This document shows, piece by piece, positions 14,263 to 22,846 of a stretch of 24,657 bases of DNA; the first letter of the stretch is position 1; every line of letters starts with the position of its first letter. The notes below the pieces were generated by a model. It saw only the letters and a program-made list of their open reading frames with translations, searched no databases and was not told the origin of the DNA. Origin of the DNA: JAVBOO01 sp031550435 (GTDB taxonomy: Bacteria; Bacillota; Clostridia; Lachnospirales; WRAX01); assembly GCA_031550435.1 (NCBI GenBank), contig JAVBOO010000017.1, positions 1 through 24,657 of the forward strand, in the 5' to 3' direction. Position numbers and translations under genes: made by a program.

Positions 14263-15325
14263 CAGACTTGAAGAATTAGAAGCCAAATATAACGCTCTCG
14301 GCGAAAAAATCAACGATCCCGCGACAATTGCCGTGCAGAGCGAATGGCGTGTGCTGATGAAGGAACACTCGGCTCTTACGCCGATCATTGAAAAATTTAA
14401 GGAACTCAAAGAAGCGAAGGCTGCTTACGATGACGCAAAATCGATGTTGGAAGAAAGTTTGGACGACGAAATGCGTGAGCTTGTCAAAGAAGAATATTCC
14501 GACAGTAAAGACCGAGTCGAAGCTTTGGGTGAAGAGTTGAAAGTATTGCTGCTGCCGAAAGACCCTAACGATGAGAAGAACGTCATCGTTGAAATCAGGG
14601 GCGGAGCCGGCGGAGACGAAGCGGCTCTTTTTGCCGGCGATCTCGCTAGAATGTACATGCGCTATGCGGAACGCAAACGCTGGAAAACTGAGATAATGAG
14701 CGCGAGTGACAACGATTTGGGCGGATACAAAGAAATAGTGTTCACGATTTTCGGAAAAGGCGCCTATTCCAGGTTAAAGTACGAAAGCGGAGTTCATCGT
14801 GTTCAGCGTATTCCGACGACCGAGTCCAGCGGGCGCATACACACATCGACTGTTACCGTTGCGGTGCTGCCCGAGGCAGAGGAAGTCGACGTTGAGCTTG
14901 ATGTTAACGACTGCAAAATAGATGTATTCCGTTCGTCAGGAAACGGAGGACAGAGCGTAAATACAACAGACTCTGCCGTGCGCGTGACTCATATGCCGAC
15001 AGGTATAGTAATTTCTTGTCAGGATGAGAAATCTCAGCTCAAAAACAAGGATAAGGCTCTAAAGATACTTAGGGCCAAGCTTTATGATCTTGAGCTTGAA
15101 AAGCAACAGAAAGAACAGTCGTCCCAAAGACGTTCTCAGGTCGGAACGGGGGACAGGAGCGAACGTATCAGAACCTATAATTTTCCGCAGGGGCGCGTTA
15201 CTGACCACAGGGTCGGGTTGACGCTGCACAGACTCGATTCTGTTCTTGACGGAGATATAGACGAGATTGCAGACACGCTTATTACGACAGACCAGGCTGA
15301 AAAATTAAAAGGCAGTGAGGAATAA
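14255..15325 (+). CDS. prfA: Peptide chain release factor 1
   Basis: Recognises UAA and UAG stop codons and triggers peptide release, 356 aa. The GGQ motif is at residues 231-233 (SSGNGGQSVN), the target of PrmC. The stop-codon-reading PxT tripeptide is PTT in RIPTTESSGRIHTS. The C-terminal SERIRTYNFPQGRVTDHR is typical of RF1. A GGAGG site lies within the 3' end of prmC, and the start overlaps the prmC stop. The gene is followed after 14 bp by an unassigned protein. Confidence 0.97.
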   Translation: MYDRLEELEAKYNALGEKINDPATIAVQSEWRVLMKEHSALTPIIEKFKELKEAKAAYDDAKSMLEESLDDEMRELVKEEYSDSKDRVEALGEELKVLLLPKDPNDEKNVIVEIRGGAGGDEAALFAGDLARMYMRYAERKRWKTEIMSASDNDLGGYKEIVFTIFGKGAYSRLKYESGVHRVQRIPTTESSGRIHTSTVTVAVLPEAEEVDVELDVNDCKIDVFRSSGNGGQSVNTTDSAVRVTHMPTGIVISCQDEKSQLKNKDKALKILRAKLYDLELEKQQKEQSSQRRSQVGTGDRSERIRTYNFPQGRVTDHRVGLTLHRLDSVLDGDIDEIADTLITTDQAEKLKGSEE

Positions 15326-15339
15326 AAGGCAGGTATACC

Positions 15340-16908
15340 ATGGAAATCAACCCTGCGTCTTTAGGAACTAATATCGCCGGCGAAAAACCGGCGGAACGGC
15401 TGATTGCGGGCGAGGCAAATCCGGAGCTTAAACAGGCAAAAGATGTATTGACCGCAGCCGTAATACTCAACGATAAAGCGGTAGTTTCCGGAAATGCGGA
15501 GGATACCGCTATTCTTGACGTGCTGAAATTTTTGGGCTTCAAACCGACACAAGACAACATTGTTTTGCTGCAAACGCTTATGAACAAAGGCTTCGCCGTA
15601 ACCGAGGACAATATGAACGCTTTGAACCGCGCTCAAAAGCTTACCGGGCTTGAGCCGTATAAAGCGATTATTTTTTTGACCGAGGATATTAAGGTCAACG
15701 CCACGAACGCAGAAGCCATCAAAAAACTCGTTAACGGCGGAAATAGGCTCACAGATAAGCTCCTGGAGCTTGTTGATGCTATAGCCGGGTTTCCCGATAA
15801 AGAACTGTCCGAAAAGCTGATAAAACTGCTCGGTGGCACCGGGGTTGACGGGAACGCTGCAAAAAAAACTGCGTCTTTATTCGATACCGGAGAAATCAGT
15901 ACAAAGACTCAGGCAAGCGAGAAAGATGTTGTTTCTTATGCCGCTTCCGCCAGGGATGGTGCCGGAGGCGATGCAGTGTCCGAAAACAGCGGGCTTAGCG
16001 AGGAAACACAGCATAGCGACAAAGCTCTGCCAACCGGAACGCAGAAAACAGCCGAAGCGTTACAGGAAGCAGAAGATAACACAAACAATAAATCGGCAAC
16101 CGTAGAGGAACATTTTGATCCGGGAAAAACTTCAAGTGAACGATCGGACATTATTTCGGGTGAAGATGACTTGAAAGCGATCAAAAGCGTAAAAGAAACT
16201 CTAACGGACAAAAGTGCCGGTATTCCGGAAGCCGGCAACAAGAAAGAACAGAACGCGGGAATGCAGGTCTTGAAGCCGCCGGAAGAAGCGGAAAAACTTA
16301 AAACAGATAATTTTAAGAAAGCAGTTATGAAAAAATTCGCGTTAAATATCGAAAAACCGGATGTCAACGAAATCGACAGGCTTTTAAACGACGTAAAATC
16401 GGGTGCCGAAGCTGTTAAAAAAGAGCTTGGTCTGCTGTCGCTGCGAGACAATCCTGTATATAATGCTGCCGATGACCTGACAAAGAACATGGATTTTTTA
16501 AACAGCCTGAAAACAAAGATTTATGTGCAGATACCGGTAGTTTTGAACGGTGAACGCACTGACTGCGACATATACGTATTTTCCGATAAAAGAAAGAAAA
16601 CGGCCAAGGGCATGGCAAAGTCTGCGCTTGTCGCTCTAGACACGGCAAATTTGGACAGGGTCGAGAGCTATATTGTAAGGAACGAGCGAAGTGTAAGTTT
16701 TCAGTTCCGGTTAAAGAACGAAAATGCGGAAAAACTTATCAGAAAGCATCTGACGAGTCTAAACGACTTGCTGTCAAAAACCGGCTTTACCATGGAATCG
16801 GTATCATTTTGCAGGTTTGACGAGCCGTTTGACATAGCGTCGCAAGAAAGCGATTTTTTGGAGCCGTTGCCCAAATACACGGGAGCGGTCGTTGATCTTC
16901 AGACTTAA
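15340..16908 (+). CDS. Unassigned protein with FliK-C-like tail
   Basis: Protein of 522 aa without a recognised name. Residues about 30-165 are helical, with an alternation of FKPTQDNI, AVTEDNM and KVNATNAEAI elements that looks like degenerate helical repeats (PT/VT-x-x-N pattern). Residues about 175-350 are a Ser/Glu/Lys-rich, probably disordered linker. Residues about 385-510 resemble the FliK C-terminal (Flg_hook) domain: LDTANLDRVES, a VSFQFRLKNENAE strand-turn, then LIRKHLTSLNDLLSKTGF and VSF. No signal peptide or TM segment is present. The gene sits 14 bp after prfA. No other flagellar gene is in the window, so a hook-length role is only a possibility. Confidence 0.75.
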   Translation: MEINPASLGTNIAGEKPAERLIAGEANPELKQAKDVLTAAVILNDKAVVSGNAEDTAILDVLKFLGFKPTQDNIVLLQTLMNKGFAVTEDNMNALNRAQKLTGLEPYKAIIFLTEDIKVNATNAEAIKKLVNGGNRLTDKLLELVDAIAGFPDKELSEKLIKLLGGTGVDGNAAKKTASLFDTGEISTKTQASEKDVVSYAASARDGAGGDAVSENSGLSEETQHSDKALPTGTQKTAEALQEAEDNTNNKSATVEEHFDPGKTSSERSDIISGEDDLKAIKSVKETLTDKSAGIPEAGNKKEQNAGMQVLKPPEEAEKLKTDNFKKAVMKKFALNIEKPDVNEIDRLLNDVKSGAEAVKKELGLLSLRDNPVYNAADDLTKNMDFLNSLKTKIYVQIPVVLNGERTDCDIYVFSDKRKKTAKGMAKSALVALDTANLDRVESYIVRNERSVSFQFRLKNENAEKLIRKHLTSLNDLLSKTGFTMESVSFCRFDEPFDIASQESDFLEPLPKYTGAVVDLQT

Positions 16909-16914
16909 TCATCC

Positions 16915-16945
16915 GATGTCTGCCAAGAGTTAATTGGCAGGCATC
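16915..16945 (+). other. Intergenic hairpin before the ABC-F gene
   Basis: GATGTCTGCCAA (16915-16926) pairs with TTGGCAGGCATC (16934-16945) over 12 bp with one G-U and a 7-nt loop. No T-run follows, so it is not a standard terminator. It lies 24 bp before the ABC-F start and could act in mRNA processing or translation control. ABC-F genes are known to be controlled by leader structures in some species, but no leader peptide is seen here. Confidence 0.5.
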
Positions 16946-16969
16946 CACTTAATATAATGAGGTAATGTT

Positions 16970-18535
16970 ATGAGTATACTTAACGCAGTAAACATAAGCC
17001 ACAATTTCGGCGGAAGGCAGATCTTTCAAGATGTGTCATTCCGCCTTTTGAAAGGCGATCATGTCGGGCTTGTCGGCGCAAACGGCGAAGGCAAGTCCAC
17101 GTTTATGAAAGTAATAACGCACAGACTCGAGCCCGACAAGGGTACGGTAGAATGGGCAAAGCGCGTCCGCGTCGGCTATCTTGACCAGCATTCGGAGCTT
17201 GAAAAAGGCAAGAGCCTGAGAGATTCGCTGAGAGCGGCGTTTTCGTACCTGTATGACGCAGAATCCGAGATGAACGCATTATATGAAAAAATGGCAAGCC
17301 CCCGGCTGAGCGATTCCGAAATGAACGAGATTATGACAGATGCCGCCGAACTTCAAGAGCTGCTAGAACATCACGACTTTTATCTTATCGACAAAAAAGT
17401 CGAAGAGGTCGCAAACGGCCTGGGACTGGCGGCAATCGGTCTTGACAAAGACGTGGACGAATTAAGCGGCGGGCAGCGAACGAAAATACTGCTGGCTAGG
17501 CTGCTTTTGCAAAAGCCTGAAGTGTTGCTGCTCGATGAGCCGACGAACTATCTTGATGAAGAGCATATACGCTGGCTGAAAAAATATCTGCTCGAGTACG
17601 AAAATGCGTTTATTTTGATATCTCACGACATACCGTTTCTAAACGAGGTCGTCAACTTAGTTTATCATTTCGATAACGCCGTGCTAACGCGTTACGTCGG
17701 CAACTATGACGAATTTGAACGGCTGAGAGAACAAACAAAGCGGCAAATCGAAGCCGCTTACGAAAAGCAGCAAGGCGAAATATCAGATTTGAAAGATTTT
17801 ATCGCGAGAAATAAAGCCCGTGTCGCAACAACGAATATGGCAAAATCCAGACAGAAAAAGCTTGATAAGATGGATATAATCGAATTGCCGAAGGAGAAGA
17901 CAAAGCCTGAGTTTAGTTTTATTGCCGCTCCGGCATCCGGAAAAATCGTAGCCGAGTGCAAGGATTTGGTCATCGGTTATGACGGTGTGCCGCTGTCCAA
18001 ACCTATAAGCCGTATCATCGAGCGTGGGCAGAAAATAGCGCTTGTCGGCTCTAACGGTCTGGGGAAAACCACGCTTTTGAAAAGCTTTCTCGGAATGATT
18101 ATGGCGGTGTCCGGCGGATCTGTTCTCGGAGACAATCTGAAAATAGGTTATTTTGAGCAGGAACCGAAAGAAATCGGCAAAAAGACTTGCATAGAGGATT
18201 TTTGGGACGAATATCCTGCGTTCAGCCAGTTTGAGGTCAGAAAATCCCTCGCAAAGTGCGGTCTTACGACCGAGCAGCTTGAAAGCAGGGTGCATGTCTT
18301 GAGCGGCGGAGAGCAGGCGAAGGTTAGACTTTGTAAAATTATTAACCGTGCGACAAATTTTCTGGTGCTTGACGAACCGACAAACCATCTTGACCCCGAC
18401 GCGAAAGCTGCTCTTAAAGATGCTCTGGCCGCATATCACGGCACGATGCTCATGGTTTGCCACGAGCCGGAGTTCTATAGGGACATAGCGAGTGAAATAT
18501 GGGATTGTAGGGAGTTTACGCTCAAGGTTGACTAG
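16970..18535 (+). CDS. ABC-F family ATPase
   Basis: Soluble duplicated ABC ATPase, 521 aa, without TM segments. Domain 1 has Walker A GANGEGKST (36-44), signature LSGGQ and Walker B LLLDEPTNYLD. Domain 2 has Walker A GSNGLGKTT (360-368), signature LSGGEQ and LVLDEPTNHLD. The charged linker between domains (about residues 240-310) fits the tRNA-interacting P-site motif region. ABC-F proteins act on ribosomes, rescuing stalled complexes or, in some subgroups, protecting against ribosome-targeting antibiotics. Nothing here assigns it to a resistance subgroup. Its neighbours (prfA, prmC) fit a translation role. GAGG (16959-16962) precedes ATG 16970. Confidence 0.93.
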   Translation: MSILNAVNISHNFGGRQIFQDVSFRLLKGDHVGLVGANGEGKSTFMKVITHRLEPDKGTVEWAKRVRVGYLDQHSELEKGKSLRDSLRAAFSYLYDAESEMNALYEKMASPRLSDSEMNEIMTDAAELQELLEHHDFYLIDKKVEEVANGLGLAAIGLDKDVDELSGGQRTKILLARLLLQKPEVLLLDEPTNYLDEEHIRWLKKYLLEYENAFILISHDIPFLNEVVNLVYHFDNAVLTRYVGNYDEFERLREQTKRQIEAAYEKQQGEISDLKDFIARNKARVATTNMAKSRQKKLDKMDIIELPKEKTKPEFSFIAAPASGKIVAECKDLVIGYDGVPLSKPISRIIERGQKIALVGSNGLGKTTLLKSFLGMIMAVSGGSVLGDNLKIGYFEQEPKEIGKKTCIEDFWDEYPAFSQFEVRKSLAKCGLTTEQLESRVHVLSGGEQAKVRLCKIINRATNFLVLDEPTNHLDPDAKAALKDALAAYHGTMLMVCHEPEFYRDIASEIWDCREFTLKVD

Positions 18536-18569
18536 ACGAAGGCGAATAACACGGTTTTAAACGAGCACG

Positions 18570-18605
18570 AATATCAGTGATTCTTGCCGAATTGTGTCTG
18601 ATATT
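18570..18605. promoter_or_regulatory. Inverted repeat at the -35 of the kinase promoter
   Basis: Perfect 8-bp arms AATATCAG (18570-18577) and CTGATATT (18598-18605) with a 20-nt gap. The right arm overlaps the first bases of the -35 box TTGACC. It could be an operator or a weak hairpin ending the ABC-F transcript; no T-run supports the latter. Confidence 0.35.
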
Positions 18606-18632
18606 GACCTTATTACCAAATAAGTGTAGAAT
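18604..18632 (+). promoter_or_regulatory. Promoter of the hybrid histidine kinase
   Basis: TTGACC (18604-18609) and TAGAAT (18627-18632) with an optimal 17-bp spacer, each matching consensus at 5 of 6 bases. The start of transcription would be near 18639, leaving a leader of about 70 nt. Confidence 0.7.
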
Positions 18633-18710
18633 AAATACGAATCGTTGCATAATTTTGAATAATTTACTGCAATAACATTTTCTTGTAAAAATTTAAGGTT
18701 ATGGTGAGCT

Positions 18711-21668
18711 ATGGGCTTCATAAAATCTCTTTTTTACGACAATCTTGAGTTTATCATTAAGGCGACGGGCATCGGCCTTTGGGACTGGGAACTTGATACG
18801 GGAAAGGTCATTTACAGCCCGGAGTGGGAAGCCATAGCCGGCTACGAGCCGGGTGAGCTTCCTCAGTCGGTCAATGCCTGGACAAGCAGCGTATTGCCGG
18901 GCGATATGGAGTCTGTCGATAAAATAATCGAGAGTCACTTACGAGGCGAAACGCCTTATTATGTTGCGGAATTCAGAATGCGCAAAAAAGACGGAACGAT
19001 TATTTGGGCTCAGGATAAAGGAGTTATAACAGAATATCACACCGATGGACGCCCAAAACGCATAGTCGGTGTTATTCAGGACGTCACAAAGCTGAAACAG
19101 ACAGAAAACGAGCTTGATAACGCGAGTAAGCAGCTGGACTTGGTTGCTCACATGTGCGGTCTCGGATCTTGGGACTGGTCACTGACAAAAAATGTGATTA
19201 CATACAATGACGAGTATTTGTCAATGATGGGTTATACTCAGTCCGAGCTCAGCGGTTCTCTTGAGGAATGGGAATCTCTGATACATCCCGATGACATTAA
19301 TACAGTAAACTCTGAGCTTGAAGCTTATTTAAACGGTGAAAAAGAGTCGTACATGTGTGACGCTCGTATGCGCCATAAAGACGGACACTATATCTGGACA
19401 ACAGATATGGGCAGGATAATCGAGAGGGACGATAACGGTAAACCGACCAGAGTGCTGGGCGGTCATTTGAACATCGATCATTTGAAAAAAACCGAAGAAA
19501 GACTTCAAAATGCTCTTGTAGAGATAAGGGAATACAACAGACGCCTAAACAAAGAACTGGAAGACGGAATCGTGGAGCTTGAAGAGACAAGGACGACAAA
19601 CGAGTCGCTTTACAATTCGAATCCGCATGTCAACATAGTTATCAGTTCTAACGCCGAAGTGTTAGACTGTAACCCCGCCTCGCTTGAATTTTTTGGTTTT
19701 CCTGATAAAGAATCTTTTAAGGGCGAATTCTTGAGCAAGATGAAGCAGTTTGCTCCGAGACACTTGCCAAACGGTAAGGAAAACGCGGACATAACGCGCA
19801 GCCTGTTGGATACGCTTCGATTCGGCGATAACGAGTTTGAAGCTCATTTAGTTATTAACGGCGAGATTATACCTGTCAACCTCACAATGCGCAGGATACA
19901 CTATAAGGATACTTGGGCCGTCGCCGTGTACCAGACGGACCTGAGGAGAATACGCAAGGCCGAACAAGATATAGAAATGCAGGACAGACTGCTTACAGCG
20001 GTAAATTTGGTGGCCTCAAGACTGATTTCCGCCAACCAAGAAGAGTTTTTTTCCGCGCTGAACGGAAGCTTGGGTATAATCGGCAAGAGCGTTGACGTTC
20101 AACGCGTTTATGTCTGGAAAAATTTTGAGAGCGACGGGCGTTTGTATCGCAAGCATGTTTGCGAATGGCATAACGGAATCGGTTCGCGTCTAAGACCGGG
20201 CGAATCCGACATAGAGCGTTACGGAGACATTGTTTCGAACTGGGAGGATACTCTCGGCAAGGGTTCGTATATTGATATCTCGTTAGGCAGCTGCAGCGAT
20301 AAAGCCCGCGCATTTCTAAATTCGGTCGGTGTGGTATCGCAACTGATGCTACCGATTTTTGTCCAGCGGAAATTTTGGGGCATAATAGGTTTTGACGACT
20401 GTAAAAACGAGCGTAAAGTTACGGAGACCGAAGAGACGATACTAAAGTCGGCGGGTATACTTATTGCCTCAGCTTACTTGAGGCACGAGATTCACCAAAA
20501 TCTCGTGAAAGCCAAGGAAGAGGCTGAGTCAAGCGCAAATGCGAAGAGTTCGTTTCTCGCGAATATGAGCCACGAAATTCGTACGCCTATGAACGCGATA
20601 ATCGGCATGACCACAATCGCCATGAATTCCCATGATCTTCAAAAAACCAACGAATGCCTTGTCAAAATCAGTACAGCCTCAAAGCATCTTTTGGGGATTA
20701 TAAACGATATTTTGGATATGTCTAAAATTAATGCCCAAAAATTTGAACTGTCGCACGAGGAATTTTATCTAACAAAGGTTATTAACGATATAACAACTAT
20801 AATGGCCGAAAGAATCACGGAGAAAAAACTGAGTTTTCAGATGTCTATCGACAAAAATCTGCCGTCTTGCTTTATAGGGGACGAACTCAGGCTTTCTCAG
20901 ATAATAACAAATCTCTTAAGCAATGCGGTGAAATTTACGCCTGAGTACGGGGAAATCAGTTTGTCGGTCGATCTTGCGTCAAAGACCGAAACGACAAGTG
21001 AAATAGTCTTTTTACTTAAAGACACCGGCATAGGTATATCCAAGGAACAGCAAAGCGGGCTGTTTAACGCCTTTGAACAGGCCGACAGAGGCATATCGCG
21101 CAAATACGGCGGAACAGGGCTTGGTCTTGCGATAACAAAGAACATTGTCGAGATGATGGGCGGCACGATTAGAGTCAGCAGCGTTCAGGGCGAGGGCAGT
21201 ACTTTTACCGTTAACGTATTTTTGACAAACAGCCTTAACAGAGATTCATGCACTTTAGAAAACAAGAATGCCGAAAAAAATTATGATTTTTCCGGAAAAA
21301 CGGTTTTGCTTGTCGAAGATGTAGAAATTAACCGCGAGATAGTCGTTTCTCTTCTCGAAAGCTATAACATTGCTATAGACTGTGCAGAAAACGGGGAAGT
21401 CGGCTTTGAAATGTTTTATGAGTGTCAGGACAGATACGATTTGATCTTTATGGATGTTCATATGCCGGTTCTGGACGGATACAGGGCGAGTGAGAAAATA
21501 AGGGCAATAGGATCGAATTATGCTCTGGATATTCCGATTGTCGCTATGACCGCAAACGCTTTTAACGAGGACATCGAAAGGTGCAAAATGTCCGGAATGA
21601 ACGATCATATATCAAAACCTCTCGACCTGAATGTACTGTTGCAAAAGATGAGCAAGTACCTTTTATAG
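18711..21668 (+). CDS. Soluble hybrid sensor histidine kinase (PAS-PAS-PAS-GAF-HK-REC)
   Basis: Signal-transduction kinase of 985 aa with no TM segment or signal peptide, so it senses a cytosolic cue. Domains in order: PAS about 18-125, PAS about 146-258 (both with the PAS_3 type WDW...Y pattern and MRxKDG), a coiled coil 255-300, a third PAS 300-410, GAF 425-580, HisKA with H621 in FLANMSHEIRTPMN, HATPase_c with NLLSNAVKFTP, DTGIGI and GGTGLGLA, then a REC domain from about 862 with phosphoacceptor D915 in FMDVHMPVLDG and the KP lysine near the end. No HPt protein or separate response regulator is nearby, so the output is unknown. The start ATG 18711 has only a weak GGTGAG site. It has its own promoter. 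Confidence 0.94.
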   Translation: MGFIKSLFYDNLEFIIKATGIGLWDWELDTGKVIYSPEWEAIAGYEPGELPQSVNAWTSSVLPGDMESVDKIIESHLRGETPYYVAEFRMRKKDGTIIWAQDKGVITEYHTDGRPKRIVGVIQDVTKLKQTENELDNASKQLDLVAHMCGLGSWDWSLTKNVITYNDEYLSMMGYTQSELSGSLEEWESLIHPDDINTVNSELEAYLNGEKESYMCDARMRHKDGHYIWTTDMGRIIERDDNGKPTRVLGGHLNIDHLKKTEERLQNALVEIREYNRRLNKELEDGIVELEETRTTNESLYNSNPHVNIVISSNAEVLDCNPASLEFFGFPDKESFKGEFLSKMKQFAPRHLPNGKENADITRSLLDTLRFGDNEFEAHLVINGEIIPVNLTMRRIHYKDTWAVAVYQTDLRRIRKAEQDIEMQDRLLTAVNLVASRLISANQEEFFSALNGSLGIIGKSVDVQRVYVWKNFESDGRLYRKHVCEWHNGIGSRLRPGESDIERYGDIVSNWEDTLGKGSYIDISLGSCSDKARAFLNSVGVVSQLMLPIFVQRKFWGIIGFDDCKNERKVTETEETILKSAGILIASAYLRHEIHQNLVKAKEEAESSANAKSSFLANMSHEIRTPMNAIIGMTTIAMNSHDLQKTNECLVKISTASKHLLGIINDILDMSKINAQKFELSHEEFYLTKVINDITTIMAERITEKKLSFQMSIDKNLPSCFIGDELRLSQIITNLLSNAVKFTPEYGEISLSVDLASKTETTSEIVFLLKDTGIGISKEQQSGLFNAFEQADRGISRKYGGTGLGLAITKNIVEMMGGTIRVSSVQGEGSTFTVNVFLTNSLNRDSCTLENKNAEKNYDFSGKTVLLVEDVEINREIVVSLLESYNIAIDCAENGEVGFEMFYECQDRYDLIFMDVHMPVLDGYRASEKIRAIGSNYALDIPIVAMTANAFNEDIERCKMSGMNDHISKPLDLNVLLQKMSKYLL

Positions 21669-21703
21669 CAGCTTTGACTTTATTTGCTGTTCCCTCGCTC
21701 AGA

Positions 21704-21733
21704 CGCAGCAGCGCCTCATTGGGCGCTGCTGCG
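21704..21733. repeat. GC-rich perfect inverted repeat
   Basis: CGCAGCAGCGCC (21704-21715) and GGCGCTGCTGCG (21722-21733) are perfect 12-bp arms with a 6-nt loop. No T-run follows on the plus strand. It lies between the kinase stop and the palindromic repeat copy 2, and may act as a transcript 3' end or barrier before the LemA/XpaC operon. Confidence 0.65.
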
Positions 21734-21739
21734 CCGCTT

Positions 21740-21798
21740 ATAAAGTGGAATCCGTCAAAACGAGCAAGCTCGTTTGATCCGTTTCAACTTTATTTACT
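21740..21798. repeat. Dispersed palindromic repeat, copy 2
   Basis: It aligns along its full length with 2999-3058, sharing the start ATAAAGT, the core TCAAAACGAGCAAGCTCGTT and the end TTTCAACTTTATTTACT. It differs at a few positions and is one base shorter. The outer arms (21742-21750, 21783-21791) have one mismatch. A related ACTTTATTTGCTG string at 21677-21689 lies on the far side of the GC-rich hairpin, so the unit here may be a longer composite. Confidence 0.75.
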
Positions 21799-21862
21799 GA
21801 ATAAACTAATATTCGTGTCCTGCGTATATATACTAAAGAGGGCACAGCCGGAGTTGAATCGG

Positions 21863-22246
21863 ATGGGGCTTATAATTTCGATTGTCGCCATTTTTCTGCT
21901 TGTGCTTTTCGTATACAAGTATTGCCGAAAGCTTGCGGATATGAAAAACGCCATAGTCAGCGCTAAGACGGATATAGACGAGATGACGGAGCAAAAAATT
22001 AATCTTTTTGCGAACTTTTCGGAGATAAGCCTTGACAGCGATCCAGAAGCTCTGGCTATAGCCGAAAGGCTGAAAAAAGAGATTATCGACAATGCGGAAA
22101 AACTGAGTTATATGACCGAATTTTACAATGTGCGAGTTAGAGAGTATAACAAGTACGTTAACACAAGGCTCGGAATGGCGGCGCAAAATATTATGGCTTT
22201 GCCGGAGGTAATGAAATCATGTCTACAAAGAAAGAAAAGTCGATAA
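21863..22246 (+). CDS. Short LemA-like membrane protein
   Basis: Predicted N-terminally anchored protein of 127 aa. One TM helix spans residues 2-18, followed by two long helices. The pattern matches a trimmed LemA protein: a short basic patch after the TM, SAKTDIDEMTEQKINLFANF (the LemA VDxxxxRRxxLIPNL region, degenerate), and FYNVRVREYNKYVNTRLG (the YNxxVxxYN helix). ATG 21863 is preceded by GGAG at 21850-21853; the open frame extends upstream through the repeat region but lacks a sensible start there. It overlaps the XpaC-like gene by 28 bp. Function unknown. The LemA call is by pattern only. Confidence 0.65.
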   Translation: MGLIISIVAIFLLVLFVYKYCRKLADMKNAIVSAKTDIDEMTEQKINLFANFSEISLDSDPEALAIAERLKKEIIDNAEKLSYMTEFYNVRVREYNKYVNTRLGMAAQNIMALPEVMKSCLQRKKSR

Positions 22247-22845
22247 TACCCATATATTCCGTATGCGCGGCGGTTGTTCTGTATTCACTGCTGTTTCCGC
22301 TTTTGTCGCTGCTTGATTTTGCGATACTTGCGGCTGTCGGATGTTTGGCCTATTTTGTTGCTTCAAAGGTATTTCCGGGCAAATATGTCGAGGCTCCGGC
22401 CAGCACGTTTGCCAAAACAAACGATAAAGAAGCAAATGCCGCTTTGGCCGTCGGAAAGGCGTTCATAGAAAATTTGTACACTTTCAAGAATTCCATAACC
22501 AACCAGAACGTAAAAATGCATGTAGTCGAGATTATAAAGGACTGTGAAAAAATATACTCGTATATTTCGAGAGCTCCGGAAAGCTATAGATTAATCAGGA
22601 CATTCACGGAATATTACGTTCCTCAGACCGAGAAAATTCTTTCGACATTTATAGAGCTTGCGAATTTGGAATCGACGGGAAAAAGCATTACGGAAACCCT
22701 TTTAAAAATCGAAGCTGCAATGCCTGATATAGCAAACGGGTTCAGCAATCAGCTCGACAATCTTTACAATGACAAGGCGTTCGACATCAGAACGGATTTA
22801 AGGGTGTTTGAAGGGCTTATAAAAGAGGACGGATTGAGGGGATAA
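22219..22845 (+). CDS. XpaC-like membrane protein
   Basis: Protein of 208 aa with two adjacent TM helices (about 11-30 and 32-50) and a helical cytosolic part. The segment RTFTEYYVPQTEKILSTFIE (127-146) corresponds to the conserved Y-x-P-x-T-x-K-L-L stretch of the XpaC family, named after a 5-bromo-4-chloroindolyl phosphate hydrolysis phenotype in Bacillus. The biochemical role of the family is unclear; in other bacteria it often pairs with TelA-type proteins, which are absent here. GGAGGT lies 10 nt before ATG 22219. It overlaps the preceding LemA-like gene and ends 1 bp before the next gene, so translation is likely coupled. Confidence 0.75.
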   Translation: MSTKKEKSIIPIYSVCAAVVLYSLLFPLLSLLDFAILAAVGCLAYFVASKVFPGKYVEAPASTFAKTNDKEANAALAVGKAFIENLYTFKNSITNQNVKMHVVEIIKDCEKIYSYISRAPESYRLIRTFTEYYVPQTEKILSTFIELANLESTGKSITETLLKIEAAMPDIANGFSNQLDNLYNDKAFDIRTDLRVFEGLIKEDGLRG

Positions 22846-22846
22846 C

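Noticed and set aside
16953..16958. Perfect TATAAT before the ABC-F gene.
   Set aside because: It is only 12 bp upstream of the ATG and overlaps the ribosome binding region; no -35 at proper spacing. A promoter here would leave almost no leader.
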